Source: Neomoorella thermoacetica
GTDB taxonomy: Bacteria > Bacillota > DSM-521 > Neomoorellales > Neomoorellaceae
Length of the DNA stretch: 64,000 bases
Direction: 5' to 3'
NCBI RefSeq assembly: GCF_001875325.1
Contig: NZ_MDDC01000013.1
Location: 34,236-98,235, forward strand
Shown here in pieces: positions 18,091 through 26,834 of this stretch (positions within the stretch are counted from its first letter, which is position 1; every line of letters begins with the position of its first letter). Made by a program: the position numbers and the translations under genes. Below the pieces are notes generated by a model that made no database searches, had not been told where the DNA came from, and was given only the letters and a program-made list of their open reading frames with translations.

Positions 18091-19026
18091 ATGAGCGTCA
18101 CCATCCCGGAGGATATCCGCTTTAACGCCGAGGGACTGATACCGGCCATCATCCAGGACGCGGCCAGCGGCCAGGTATTGATGCTGGCCTACATGAACCG
18201 GGAGTCCCTGGCCCGGTCCCTGGCTACCGGTGAGACCTGGTTTTACAGCCGCAGCCGCCGGGAGCTCTGGCATAAGGGCGCCACTTCCGGCCACCGCCAG
18301 TATATCGAGTCTGCCAGTTACGACTGTGACGCCGACGCCCTGCTCTTCCGGGTGCGCCAGGTGGGCGTGGCCTGCCATGAAGGGGAGTTCTCCTGCTTCC
18401 ACAACTCTCTGCCCCTGCAGGTCAGCCGGCCCAGGGGAACCGGAGCGGAAGGCGACGTGCAGGCAGGCTGCGCGCCCGGAGGGGCGGCTTTCCCCTTACC
18501 GGGAGAGGAGGGGAAAGCTGCAAATGAGGGAGAGGCCGGCCGGGTTGTAACCACAACTGCCGGGGAGCAGGAGGTCGGTCCTGCCAGCATCGACACTAAC
18601 TGGCAGGAGAAACCTGGCCGCAGGGAGGAGCAACCTGGCACCGGGCCGGATAAACAGGGGCGGGCAGGGCTGGAAGATCAGCGGGTTTCCCTGCACCCGG
18701 CAGCCCCGGCCAGCCAGGTAAACACGGGCAGCCAGGTTACTGCCGACCTGGGGACTGTCCTGTCCCGGGTCTTCCAGGTCATCAAAGAGCGCCAGGCGAC
18801 TCGACCTGAAGGGTCCTATACAGCCTATCTTTTTAATAACGGCCAGGATAAGATCCTCAAGAAGATAGGCGAAGAGGCCGGCGAGACCATTATTGCCTCT
18901 AAAAACGACAGCCGGCACGAGATACTATACGAAATGGCCGACCTTTACTACCATACCCTGGTTCTCCTGGCCTACCACGGCCTGGAACCGGAGCAACTGG
19001 CAGCCGAGCTGGCCGCCCGCCGCTGA
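18091..19026 (+). CDS. hisIE: HisI-HisE fusion with a long linker
   Basis: Bifunctional phosphoribosyl-AMP cyclohydrolase (about residues 1-110, with W-H-K-G-A-T-S-G and the zinc-ligand segments S-Y-D-C-D-A-D and C-H-E-G-E-F-S-C-F) and phosphoribosyl-ATP pyrophosphatase (about 218-311, with K-I-G-E-E-A-G-E-T). Family fusions are usually a little over 200 residues. This one has 311 because a Gly/Pro/Glu/Gln-rich linker of roughly 105 residues separates the domains. The frame is intact across the linker. It is the last gene of the his cluster; no clear intrinsic terminator was found after it. Confidence 0.94.
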   Translation: MSVTIPEDIRFNAEGLIPAIIQDAASGQVLMLAYMNRESLARSLATGETWFYSRSRRELWHKGATSGHRQYIESASYDCDADALLFRVRQVGVACHEGEFSCFHNSLPLQVSRPRGTGAEGDVQAGCAPGGAAFPLPGEEGKAANEGEAGRVVTTTAGEQEVGPASIDTNWQEKPGRREEQPGTGPDKQGRAGLEDQRVSLHPAAPASQVNTGSQVTADLGTVLSRVFQVIKERQATRPEGSYTAYLFNNGQDKILKKIGEEAGETIIASKNDSRHEILYEMADLYYHTLVLLAYHGLEPEQLAAELAARR

Positions 19027-19196
19027 CGGCGCCAGTGACCTGCCGGCGGCCCGGGTGATCCTTCCAGGCCCGGTGTTGCTGCCCTGCCGCGGCAGGTAAC
19101 CGGCAGGGTACTTGTTACGGGACTTATAGATTTTTACCCTGGTGAAAGTTGAATATTTGTGTTAATATAGAGAAAAATGCCCGGGGGTGGGGGATC

Positions 19197-20855
19197 ATGG
19201 TACTCAACTGGCAAACCAAACTCCTGTATTTTATCCTCTTGCTACTCCTGGCCCTGGCGCCGGGCACCGTGGGTACGGCCCTGGTGGCCGTCCAGGGTAT
19301 TAGCTGGCAAATCCTTCTTATGCCGGCCATTGCCGCCGGGGCCCTGGGGCTGATTTTAAGCCTGCTCATTCTCCTCAACCTGTACATAAAGTGGATGCGG
19401 CCCCTGCAGCGGGTGCTCCAGTTCCTGAATTTACTGGGTAAAGGCGACCCGGTCCAGGCCGAGCAGTCTTTACAGGGCGCGCAACTGGGGGAGAGTTTCG
19501 GCGGGTCGGTAACTGCCGTCCTGGACAGCTTTTACCGCCTGGTGGGCCGCCTGCAATTAACTGCCGATGAGCTGACCCACTTTTCCCGTAACCTCGGGGA
19601 GAGTTCCGGTACCACCTCTCGTAACCTGGAGGAAGTAACGGCAGCCATCCAGGGGATTGCCAGCGGAGCCGATGAACAGGCCGGTGTAGCCCAGCGGGTA
19701 GCGGAGAATATCAATGTTTTACATAATCTAGCGGAAGATATTAACGACCGGGCTAAGTTGGGCATGGAAATGGAAGAGGAAGTCACTAAAAAAGTAAAGG
19801 AAGGGAGAGACCTTTTGGAGCAGTTGCTCCTGGAAATAAAGGCCGGGGCCTCCTCCATCCAGGAAGCGGCCGGGCGGATGCGGCAACTGGAAGCGAAAAT
19901 GGACCAGATCAACACCCTGGTCCAGGCAGTAACGGCGATAGCCGATCAGACCAACCTGCTGGCCCTGAACGCCGCCATTGAAGCCGCCCGCGCCGGTGAA
20001 CAGGGCCGCGGTTTTGCCGTGGTGGCCGAAGAAGTGCGCAAGCTCGCCGAACAGTCGGCGGCCGCCGCCCAGGATATTACCTCCCTGGCCGCCTCCATCG
20101 GCGATGAGGCGCGCCAGACGGCGGCCCAGGTGGATAAGAACGTGGAGCTGGTTCAGAGCAACCTCCAGCGCGGCTCCCAGGTGCGGGAGAACTTTAGCGT
20201 GATCAGTGAGGCGATAAAAAAATCCGCCGAAGTCATGACCAATACCAGCCAGCAGGCCCAGAACCAGCTGGCCAGGGTAAAGGAGATCGGCGAGGCCGCC
20301 GGCCGTATGGCCGCCGTGGCCCAGGAGACTGCCGCCAGCATTGAAGAAGTGGCGGCGGCCACCGAAGAGCAGAAGGCCACTATGGCCGTACTAGAGGAGC
20401 ATACGCGCCAGTTTACGGATATGGCCCGGAATTTCTTTACCATGGCCGCCGCTTTTACCAGGGACGGCTGGGATGAGGAACTGCGCCGGGAAGTCATCCG
20501 CCAGGGACAGGAGGTGCTGGCCAGGCTGGCCGCCGACCCGGAGGTGAAAAAAATGGAGGTGAAGACCCTGGCGCCAGTCCTGGATGAAGCCTTCAGCAAA
20601 TCGCCCATTATCCGGACTTTGATTGCCGCCCTGCCCGATGGCAAGGCTATCTATACCCGGCCGGGGTCGACTATAACTAACTGGACCTTCCGGCCATGGT
20701 TCCAGGCGGCTCTCAGGGGTGAACATTATGTCGGCGAGCCCTACGTGACCCAGATCACCAACCGGGTGGCCATAACCATATCCATACCCGTCTACGCTGA
20801 AGAAGGTCGCGTTGCCGGCGTCCTGGCGGCCAATATAGCCCCGGAACAGCGGTAA
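19197..20855 (+). CDS. Methyl-accepting chemotaxis protein with C-terminal Cache-like sensor
   Basis: A 552-residue chemoreceptor. Two closely spaced hydrophobic helices (about residues 9-30 and 35-60) leave almost no extracytoplasmic domain. A coiled-coil signalling domain follows, with the hairpin tip [20 protein letters not shown] near 245-265. After it comes a C-terminal region of about 120 residues ([23 protein letters not shown]) that resembles a Cache/PDC sensor. The ATG at 19197 with GGTGGGGG upstream is preferred over a TTG at 19149. An intrinsic terminator follows. Confidence 0.88.
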   Translation: MVLNWQTKLLYFILLLLLALAPGTVGTALVAVQGISWQILLMPAIAAGALGLILSLLILLNLYIKWMRPLQRVLQFLNLLGKGDPVQAEQSLQGAQLGESFGGSVTAVLDSFYRLVGRLQLTADELTHFSRNLGESSGTTSRNLEEVTAAIQGIASGADEQAGVAQRVAENINVLHNLAEDINDRAKLGMEMEEEVTKKVKEGRDLLEQLLLEIKAGASSIQEAAGRMRQLEAKMDQINTLVQAVTAIADQTNLLALNAAIEAARAGEQGRGFAVVAEEVRKLAEQSAAAAQDITSLAASIGDEARQTAAQVDKNVELVQSNLQRGSQVRENFSVISEAIKKSAEVMTNTSQQAQNQLARVKEIGEAAGRMAAVAQETAASIEEVAAATEEQKATMAVLEEHTRQFTDMARNFFTMAAAFTRDGWDEELRREVIRQGQEVLARLAADPEVKKMEVKTLAPVLDEAFSKSPIIRTLIAALPDGKAIYTRPGSTITNWTFRPWFQAALRGEHYVGEPYVTQITNRVAITISIPVYAEEGRVAGVLAANIAPEQR

Positions 20856-20890
20856 TAGCCCTCCGGCACATGGTTCCGGCGGGCCGTTCT

Positions 20891-20914
20891 CGCCCCCCTC
20901 AGGGGGCTTTTTTA
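20891..20914 (+). terminator. Intrinsic terminator after the chemoreceptor
   Basis: GCCCCCCTCAGGGGGC hairpin followed by six T residues. Confidence 0.9.
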
Positions 20915-21024
20915 TCGCCTATGGCTGCAGCCGGCCCGGGGCGGCTGCCATAACTTTTAGCACTAAAGGGCGCAGCAGGGCATATGATGATCACAGATTA
21001 AATTTAATCGATGGGGTGAAGCCG

Positions 21025-21360
21025 ATGAGCGTCGATCTGGAGACCCTGCGCCAGCGCCTGATGGAAGCGGCCATGAACGGGATTTCTCCCGGCCAGGTAT
21101 TTAAAGAACTGGGTATTACCCCCGACAACCCTGAGATCCTGCAGGACCTGATGGCCCAGGCCGGTTTTGACCTGAATGCCCTTTTTTCCGATGGTCAGGT
21201 AGATATGCCCGGTATAGTCAACAACCTGACTAAAGACCTGAGTCCCGAAGTCAAACAGCAGCTATCCCAGGTTATCCACGGCCTGGCCAGTGAAATAAAT
21301 AACGGCCAGCCACTGCCGCCGGATATAGAAGAATTTCTTAAAGGCTGGGGGAAACAGTAA
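21025..21360 (+). CDS. Hypothetical protein, 111 residues
   Basis: Not recognised. An acidic, soluble, helix-rich protein without signal peptide or membrane segment. Residues about 10-60 contain two short amphipathic helices around a V-F-K-E-L-G-I-T-P-D-N-P turn. The C-terminal half has S-P-E-V-K-Q-Q-L-S-Q-V-I-H and a terminal E-E-F-L-K-G-W. The ATG at 21025 follows GGGGTGA at 21013-21019; a GTG at 21016 overlaps that site and is less likely. It stands alone between two terminators, so it is probably its own transcript. Confidence 0.6.
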   Translation: MSVDLETLRQRLMEAAMNGISPGQVFKELGITPDNPEILQDLMAQAGFDLNALFSDGQVDMPGIVNNLTKDLSPEVKQQLSQVIHGLASEINNGQPLPPDIEEFLKGWGKQ

Positions 21361-21489
21361 TTAGCAAGCAGGCCCCGAGAAAGCACGCCCATTAAATACA
21401 TGAACTTTTATTACCCCGGCATCGCCTTTGCTATTCCCACGCTGGTGCCGCCGGGCAACGGATAGTTCGAGGATTAAAGAGCTGTGAAT

Positions 21490-21527
21490 AAGCAGCTATT
21501 ACCTGGCTCAAGCAGTAATAGCTGCTT
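21490..21527. terminator. Inverted repeat between convergent genes
   Basis: AAGCAGCTATTAC (21490-21502) and GTAATAGCTGCTT (21515-21527) are perfect 13-base arms around a 12-base loop. It lies 8 bases past the end of the minus-strand ECF operon and after the plus-strand gene at 21025. T-runs are weak, so it may act as a terminator or 3' end stabiliser. Confidence 0.55.
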
Positions 21528-21534
21528 TATTGCT

Positions 21535-22371
21535 CTAGGGTGTAAAAACCATCTTTTCTTTAACAACTGCCGCCATTTCTTCTACTCGTAATATATTGGG
21601 AGGAAAACCGTAGGTTAATAGACTCTGGCCGAGGCGAGTAATCTGGGGCGGCTTTACAAAACTTTTACTCAGCTCTTCCGGGTGGGAAAACACCTCGGCT
21701 GTCGGTCCATCCATAATAATTTGGCCCATGGCCATAACTACCACTCTTTTAGCATAGCGGGCCACAATTGGCATGTCGTGGGTTACAATAATAATAATAT
21801 GGCCGTTTTTTTCGTGTAATTCGGTAAGAAAGTTCATTATTTCGAATGATTGGTACATATCCTGACCGGTTGTCGGTTCATCGACGATAATTACTTTGGG
21901 CCTTAAAGCAAGTATAGAGGCGATAGCAACTCGCTGGCGCAGGCCTTTTGGTAAAAAGAAGGGGTGGACGCTCAGGTGTTCATCCTTTAAACCGACCACT
22001 CGCGTTGCCTCAATAACTCTATCTTTTACTTCTGCTTCTCTTAAACCGATATTTCTTGGACCGTAAGCAATTTCATCATATACGTTGCTGTTAAAGATCT
22101 GGTGGTCTGGGTTTTGAAAAACATACCCTACCCGTCGCACCATCTCAGCAACTGAAGCAGTGCTGGTATCAAACCCATCGACCAGGACTGTTCCGTCAGT
22201 TGGCTTTAGAATTCCATTCAAACATTTAGAAAGGGTGGTTTTCCCGGAACCATTCTGGCCGATAAGGGCTAAAAAATCGCCGTTATTGACTCGCAGGTTA
22301 ACTTTCCTTAAAGCCAGCGTTCCATCAGGATAACTATAAGAAAGGTTTTGAACATCTATATAAGCAGCCAT
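21535..22371 (-). CDS. ECF transporter ATPase, atypical signature motif
   Basis: One of two ATP-binding subunits of an energy-coupling factor importer. The 278-residue protein has Walker A G-Q-N-G-S-G-K-T-T, a Q-loop in V-F-Q-N-P-D-H-Q and Walker B V-I-I-V-D-E-P-T-T-G. The ABC signature, normally L-S-G-G-Q, reads F-L-P-K-G-L-R-Q-R-V-A-I-A, so one of the two composite ATP sites may be impaired. The ATG is 3 bases from the end of the neighbouring ATPase gene. It is the last gene of the minus-strand operon. Its substrate is set by the S component and is unknown. Confidence 0.9.
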   Translation of the reverse strand: MAAYIDVQNLSYSYPDGTLALRKVNLRVNNGDFLALIGQNGSGKTTLSKCLNGILKPTDGTVLVDGFDTSTASVAEMVRRVGYVFQNPDHQIFNSNVYDEIAYGPRNIGLREAEVKDRVIEATRVVGLKDEHLSVHPFFLPKGLRQRVAIASILALRPKVIIVDEPTTGQDMYQSFEIMNFLTELHEKNGHIIIIVTHDMPIVARYAKRVVVMAMGQIIMDGPTAEVFSHPEELSKSFVKPPQITRLGQSLLTYGFPPNILRVEEMAAVVKEKMVFTP

Positions 22372-22374
22372 AAA

Positions 22375-23229
22375 TTACACCGCCCTGACTAAAGATTTAC
22401 TAATCTGCTTGCGGGCCTGTTCAATATTTAAAGGAAGGGAGCCCGGCCAGTAGCCTTCCTTGCGTAAAATGCCCGCCATCTGGGTAACCTCGGGCGGGTA
22501 AATTTGGTTGGCAATTAGCAGGTCGTAGTTATTAAAAAACTCCCGGGTTTGTGCCTGGAAAATAATCTGGCCGTCGTTAAGCAAAGCCATATCATCGGCA
22601 ACCGCAGCTAAAAGTTCAAGGTTGTGTTCGATGGCGATGATTGTAATTCCCTCTTCTTGTTTTAAGCGGGCAATTACTTCAAAAATAGTTTCGCGGCCGA
22701 TGGGATCAAGCATTGAGGTCGGTTCATCCATAATCAACAGCTTGGGTTTCATCGCCAGGACGGAAGCAATAGCCACACGTTGTTTTTGGCCGCCGGATAA
22801 TTCATAGGGAGGCTTTTCAAGCAAAGAGGCGGTGTTGGTCAATTCAGTGACCCACTCGAGGCGAGCCTTAATCTCTTTCCGGTCCAGGCCGATGTTTTCC
22901 ATGCCAAAAACTAGCTCATCTTCAACGGTCATTGAGGTAAACTGGGCTTCGGGATCGGAAAATACCAACCCTACCCATGATGTCAATTTCTCCACCGGGG
23001 TGGCCTCAGTATCATGGCCATAGATAAAGACCCGGCCCTTTTTAATTCCATTATAGCGGTACGGAATTAAACCATTGAGAGTGTAAACAAGCGTGGTTTT
23101 TCCCGCACCGTTGGGGCCGACAATGCCTAAAAACTTCCCTTCCTCAAGGAACAGGTTCACCCCCTTCAGAGTATACTCCCTGGCTTCACTATATTTCCAG
23201 CGTAAATCCTCAATCCGGACAATTTCCAT
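22375..23229 (-). CDS. ECF transporter ATPase with canonical motifs
   Basis: The second ATP-binding subunit, 284 residues. Walker A is G-P-N-G-A-G-K-T-T, the Q-loop lies in V-F-S-D-P-E-A-Q-F, the signature is the canonical L-S-G-G-Q-K-Q-R-V-A-I-A, and Walker B is L-L-I-M-D-E-P-T-S-M-L-D. Together with the atypical partner it would form a heterodimer under EcfT. Short gaps to both neighbours (14 and 3 bases) indicate one transcript. The codon mix and lower GC match the rest of this operon and differ from the genes on either side. Confidence 0.92.
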   Translation of the reverse strand: MEIVRIEDLRWKYSEAREYTLKGVNLFLEEGKFLGIVGPNGAGKTTLVYTLNGLIPYRYNGIKKGRVFIYGHDTEATPVEKLTSWVGLVFSDPEAQFTSMTVEDELVFGMENIGLDRKEIKARLEWVTELTNTASLLEKPPYELSGGQKQRVAIASVLAMKPKLLIMDEPTSMLDPIGRETIFEVIARLKQEEGITIIAIEHNLELLAAVADDMALLNDGQIIFQAQTREFFNNYDLLIANQIYPPEVTQMAGILRKEGYWPGSLPLNIEQARKQISKSLVRAV

Positions 23230-23243
23230 GATGACTCACCTTT

Positions 23244-24101
23244 CTATTGGAGGACGAGTTTGTTGATAACTGTACTTTCTACACCCATTAACCCGTAATG
23301 ATAGCGTAAAATTACAAGGGTAATCAGCGCTAGAATTAGAGTAAAAATAAAGATATAGTCAACAAAAGACAGGTGGTAATGGGATAAAACATAGTCCGCC
23401 CTTTTCTGCTGGTTCAAAAGGCCGCGGAAGGTATAAGCCCTGGCTGTCAGGGCATTGCTGAATTCTTCCGATCGGCGCAGGGCAAGGCCGAAAAGAGGCA
23501 CTATATACATGATAAACTTCCGGAGTTTATAAAATAATGACTTACCCCTGGTATCAAAGCCACGGGCTTTTTCTGCCTCCCGGACAATTTGAAAATCTTC
23601 CATAACCATACCAACCGATCTTAAACCCATCCCAACCAGGTAGGTCATAGCGAAAGGCACTCTTAAAGTCCGTAAAGCCACGATCAAATCCCGTTCGCGC
23701 GAGGTTGAGAAGAAGAATATTACTACAAAAATCATAGGGATTAAACGCATATAGGTTACGATAGCCCAGCGGATAGGTTGAAAATAGAGAGTAAGGCTTC
23801 CCAGGTGGCCGATAGGAATATAAGACGGTTCATAACCTCCGAAGATCGTATAGGAGATAAGAATAATGAACCCCATTGAACCCATGATGGGGATATAGTT
23901 TTTTATGGTGTTCATGCGCACCTTGGCGTATACCAGCAATCCCAGGATAAGAACAGTTAGAGCCAGATTCCATTCTGGAGCAGCCACCAGCATCGGGTAA
24001 ATACTTACAATTAGTAGAAACATTACCCGGGTCAGGGGGTGAAGCTGGTAGACAGGTGATTCCTCGGGTATATATCCCAGTAAAGTTTTTTTCATAGTCA
24101 A
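23244..24101 (-). CDS. ECF transporter transmembrane subunit EcfT
   Basis: Integral membrane scaffold linking the S component to the ATPases. The 285-residue protein starts with L-H-P-L-T-R-V after a short cytoplasmic end. Hydrophobic segments lie near 25-60, 65-90, 105-130 and 245-270. The long cytoplasmic coupling helices contain the two Ala-Arg-Gly motifs expected of EcfT: E-A-E-K-A-R-G-F-D and, in variant form, N-A-L-T-A-R-A-Y-T. It lies between the S component and the ATPase genes. The substrate is not indicated. Confidence 0.9.
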   Translation of the reverse strand: MTMKKTLLGYIPEESPVYQLHPLTRVMFLLIVSIYPMLVAAPEWNLALTVLILGLLVYAKVRMNTIKNYIPIMGSMGFIILISYTIFGGYEPSYIPIGHLGSLTLYFQPIRWAIVTYMRLIPMIFVVIFFFSTSRERDLIVALRTLRVPFAMTYLVGMGLRSVGMVMEDFQIVREAEKARGFDTRGKSLFYKLRKFIMYIVPLFGLALRRSEEFSNALTARAYTFRGLLNQQKRADYVLSHYHLSFVDYIFIFTLILALITLVILRYHYGLMGVESTVINKLVLQ

Positions 24102-24163
24102 ACTCCCCTGTGAAAATTATATCTGGGAGGAGAAAGTCCCCTCCCAGAAAGGCTGATTAGGTT

Positions 24164-24772
24164 TTAAGCCCACCAACCCTTAACGAAAGAACTGCTACGG
24201 ACTACAACTGATGAAAGAGCTTTTAATAGAATGATACCAAAGATAATACCGGGGATAGTATTACCTGCAAACCAGCCAAAGATGAACAGCGGCAACGAAG
24301 AGGCAGTTAATAAACCAAAGGAACGCAAGACCACCATGGGGCCCCAAATAGCACCGATGGCACTACCAACCGCTATAGATAGAACCAGGATGATGTAATC
24401 CCGGCTGCTTTTAAGCGAGGGGTCGGCCTTTAATAACCTGAAAGCCAGAGCGGGTATGAAGGCTTGAAAGGCATTACCAGGTATATAAGCCAGGGAAACA
24501 TAAATAGGCGTTCCGGTAATACCATTCGAAATCAAAGGGAACAGGGCCCCTGCTAAAACGCCCCATCCACCAAACCATATACCACCAACATTCTGGACAG
24601 CTATTGCTGGCCAGAAAAAGTTAACCCCGAAACCCAAAGGGAAACTAAAGCTACCAAATGCACCTACGACTGCCCCAATGCCGATTAGCAAGGCGGTAAT
24701 AACAATGTGAGTAATACTGGCACGCCGCTTTTCTCCTTCTTCAAAGGCCCAGATTTCCTTACCAGTTGTCAT
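24164..24772 (-). CDS. ECF transporter substrate-binding S component
   Basis: A 202-residue membrane protein with about six hydrophobic helices. Order and size fit an ECF S component: a short charged N-terminus, then A-L-L-I-G-I-G-A-V-V-G-A-F-G and many Gly/Pro/aromatic residues lining the membrane segments. I cannot assign the substrate; the protein does not match the S components I know best for biotin, riboflavin, thiamin or cobalt. The ATG at 24772 is chosen because GAAGGAGG precedes it; an in-frame codon at 24844 lacks a proper site. It lies between the regulator and EcfT. Confidence 0.8.
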   Translation of the reverse strand: MTTGKEIWAFEEGEKRRASITHIVITALLIGIGAVVGAFGSFSFPLGFGVNFFWPAIAVQNVGGIWFGGWGVLAGALFPLISNGITGTPIYVSLAYIPGNAFQAFIPALAFRLLKADPSLKSSRDYIILVLSIAVGSAIGAIWGPMVVLRSFGLLTASSLPLFIFGWFAGNTIPGIIFGIILLKALSSVVVRSSSFVKGWWA

Positions 24773-24862
24773 TAAAAATCCTCCTTCGCAATGCAGTAAT
24801 TTTTGAACAAAAGCCTGATAAGCGCTCCTTTCGCTAATAACCACCTCCCTGGGGGATTTACC

Positions 24863-26176
24863 TTAAAGTAACAGCTTATAGAGCTGGCGCGGCCGTCCTT
24901 TAGTGGTTAATTTTTCTTCACCTACTACCTGGACATAGCCTATACCGGCAAGCTGGTTTAAAAAACGGTGGGTACTACGTAACGAGACACCAAGAAGCGG
25001 GGCTAGGTCGTTAGCAGAGAATGTTTCCTTGCCCAGAGAGGCCATACAGGCAATGACCCTTTTTAATGAAATTGATGATATACCGGCGGCCTCTGCCTGT
25101 TCTAAGACCTTTTTATCCGTGGTTGCTAGCTCATAGTGAACAGGTTTGGCGCAGCCCAATGGGCCCAGAATAGATTTATCTTCCATTAATACATAACAGC
25201 AACTATCCCCGTTTTCCCTAGTTTTATTTAGGGCAATCAGGGCATTGGTTCCGGCCTGCTGGGCCGTCAGGCCGAAACCGACTCCCACGCGGGCGGTTAG
25301 TTTAAATCGCTTTTTAATTAGATTCAACAGCGGCATGCTCGTACCCCAATTAGTGGAGCGCTCGAACAAACCTCTGGTGGTAAAAAATAAAAAATTATTA
25401 AGACCGGTGGTAATAAGGTAACCGTCAGTTTCCTTAACATAATCCAATATAGTCGCGTAGATTTCTAACTGCAGGCGCTGGGGGTCATACTCACTGGTTA
25501 CCAGCGATGAATTATTTATTTCAATTAGACCTACCACCACCTGGCTTTCTTTATTACGAACGCTTTCACCGATTAAAAAGGCTTTTTCCAGAGTTTCAAT
25601 AATGGGCCCTTCTGTTGGCAGGCTTAAATCACAGGGAATACCCAGGTTTACAAGTTCTTTATATATAGAACGCCAGCAGGTAATGGCTCCAGAGGATAAT
25701 CCCCGGAGATAGTGATCCCTGTGGAAATTTAGAATAATATCTTTGCCTCCCAGGGTCTGTTCTTCCTGGACATAAATATTATCTGAATCCAATCCCAGGG
25801 CTGAATAGGCTTCCTCGATAACTGTCCTGGGGAAAGAATCGATGGTCAGAATCGTTAAATCAGCCTTTTCTTTTAATCTAAAAAGGGAAGGGTAAAGCCA
25901 GGAAATCGTATAGGGGACATATAACATCGGAGTATCAGATGTTACCTCCATAGCTGCCCGCTGGTAGGCAACCTGCCCGGTAAAAAGAATCATATCTACC
26001 TGGCGGTGTTGAGTGCGCACCAGGTTGGCTACTTCGGCTTCCTCGGCATAGGGGCAACCCTGGAGCTTTAAATTAGGAAATCGGTTAGCTAAACATAGGG
26101 TTTTATTAACCAAATCAACTGGCCCAACAACTGCGACGGTAAAAATGGGTTCATGTCTCTTTTCATAAATGGCCAT
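24863..26176 (-). CDS. Transcriptional regulator of the ECF operon (sensor, cyclase-like and HTH domains)
   Basis: A 437-residue protein, family not recognised by name. The N-terminal half (about 1-200) has the alternating strand-helix pattern of a periplasmic-binding-like sensor domain (V-A-V-V-G-P-V-D-L, then L-T-I-L-T-I-D). The middle (about 205-350) looks like a degenerate GGDEF or GTP-cyclohydrolase-III-type fold (A-R-V-G-V-G-F-G-L-T-A-Q-Q-A-G). The C-terminus (about 370-437) is a winged-helix domain (F-S-A-N-D-L-A-P-L-L-G-V-S-L-R-S-T-H-R-F-L). The ATG at 26176 follows AGGTGG; an upstream codon at 26203 lacks one. It is the first gene of the operon, with an inverted repeat before it. Confidence 0.7.
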   Translation of the reverse strand: MAIYEKRHEPIFTVAVVGPVDLVNKTLCLANRFPNLKLQGCPYAEEAEVANLVRTQHRQVDMILFTGQVAYQRAAMEVTSDTPMLYVPYTISWLYPSLFRLKEKADLTILTIDSFPRTVIEEAYSALGLDSDNIYVQEEQTLGGKDIILNFHRDHYLRGLSSGAITCWRSIYKELVNLGIPCDLSLPTEGPIIETLEKAFLIGESVRNKESQVVVGLIEINNSSLVTSEYDPQRLQLEIYATILDYVKETDGYLITTGLNNFLFFTTRGLFERSTNWGTSMPLLNLIKKRFKLTARVGVGFGLTAQQAGTNALIALNKTRENGDSCCYVLMEDKSILGPLGCAKPVHYELATTDKKVLEQAEAAGISSISLKRVIACMASLGKETFSANDLAPLLGVSLRSTHRFLNQLAGIGYVQVVGEEKLTTKGRPRQLYKLLL

Positions 26177-26189
26177 TATCGAAAACCAC

Positions 26190-26226
26190 CTATTAATAGA
26201 CATGACGAAAATGTGTCTATAAATAG
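26190..26226 (-). promoter_or_regulatory. Inverted repeat upstream of the ECF regulator
   Basis: CTATTAATAGACA (26190-26202) and TGTCTATAAATAG (26214-26226) form 13-base arms with one mismatch and an 11-base spacer. Each arm contains an internal CTATT-ATAG palindrome. The position, 14-50 bases before the regulator's ATG on the minus strand, suits an autoregulatory operator. No confident -10/-35 pair was assigned. Confidence 0.55.
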
Positions 26227-26453
26227 ATATTCTAGCTTTCTAAAAGAAATCCTCTCTGGTTTAAAAATTATTTTAAAACTTGCCCCTTAACCCAAACGTC
26301 CATTTATAAAATAATATACAATATAAGAGATGTTTATCTGCTGCATAGAGATAAGCGGCTCTTGTTATCGTTTCATTGATTTCTGTTTTTCATGCTTAAT
26401 TAGAAAATGACTTATTATGGCTTCGATGAGGGATCCTGTTATATTATTAAACT

Positions 26454-26484
26454 GGCCCCGGGTCGGAAGACCCGGGGCCTTTAT
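26454..26484 (+). terminator. GC-rich hairpin
   Basis: GGCCCCGGGTC pairs with GACCCGGGGCC, followed by TTTATAT on the plus strand. No plus-strand gene ends here, so it may instead back up the adjacent minus-strand terminator. The rest of 26227-26453 is AT-rich without a gene. Confidence 0.6.
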
Positions 26485-26514
26485 ATAAAAACCCCGGGCG
26501 GGGCCGGGGTTTTC
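26485..26514 (-). terminator. Terminator of the two tiny membrane-protein genes
   Basis: On the minus strand, AAAACCCCG pairs with CGGGGTTTT and is followed by further T residues. It lies 5 bases past the stop codon of the gene at 26519-26632. Confidence 0.8.
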
Positions 26515-26518
26515 CCGC

Positions 26519-26632
26519 TCAGGCATTGGCAGCAGTGAGGGGGAAGAGGAAGAAAATGAAGATGATGGGGATAATGATAATCGGGATTATGAATATAAAT
26601 ATCCACCAGAAGTTAAATCCGTGGCTGCCCAT
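26519..26632 (-). CDS. Tiny hydrophobic membrane protein, 37 residues
   Basis: Not recognised. Starting at ATG 26632 the product begins M-G-S-H-G-F-N-F-W-W and continues with a run of Ile, Phe and Pro (I-I-P-I-I-I-I-P-I-I) ending in F-F-L-F-P-L-T-A-A-N-A. It is a single membrane helix with an almost uncharged sequence. AGGAGG precedes the start and overlaps the TAG stop of the paralogous gene at 26645-26746. A terminator follows directly. Frame, ribosome site, paralogy and terminator together argue for a real gene despite its size. Confidence 0.7.
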   Translation of the reverse strand: MGSHGFNFWWIFIFIIPIIIIPIIFIFFLFPLTAANA

Positions 26633-26644
26633 TAAGAAACCCTC

Positions 26645-26746
26645 CTATTTTGCATTTAATGGAAACAGGAAAAACAGGAAGAAAAAGGGGATGATAATGA
26701 TGATTGGGATAATGATTATAAACCACCATAAAAGTTCCTGCGTCAT
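26645..26746 (-). CDS. Tiny hydrophobic membrane protein, 33 residues (paralogue)
   Basis: Not recognised. Starting at ATG 26746 the product begins M-T-Q-E-L-L-W-W-F-I-I-I-I-P and ends F-F-L-F-P-L-N-A-K. It shares the W-W, I-I-P-I-I-I-I and F-F-L-F-P-L landmarks with its downstream neighbour, so the two are tandem duplicates. A strong AAAGGAGG lies 8-9 bases before the ATG. It is the first gene of the pair and is divergent from the protease gene. A role in spores or in membrane stress is possible but not shown by the sequence. Confidence 0.7.
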   Translation of the reverse strand: MTQELLWWFIIIIPIIIIIPFFFLFFLFPLNAK

Positions 26747-26834
26747 TAAAGCGCCCTCCTTTCATTAAGGAAACCCTTTTCTAGACTTAGCTTATGCAGA
26801 ACGGGTGGTGGTGGTTAAAAGGGGGGAAAAATTC

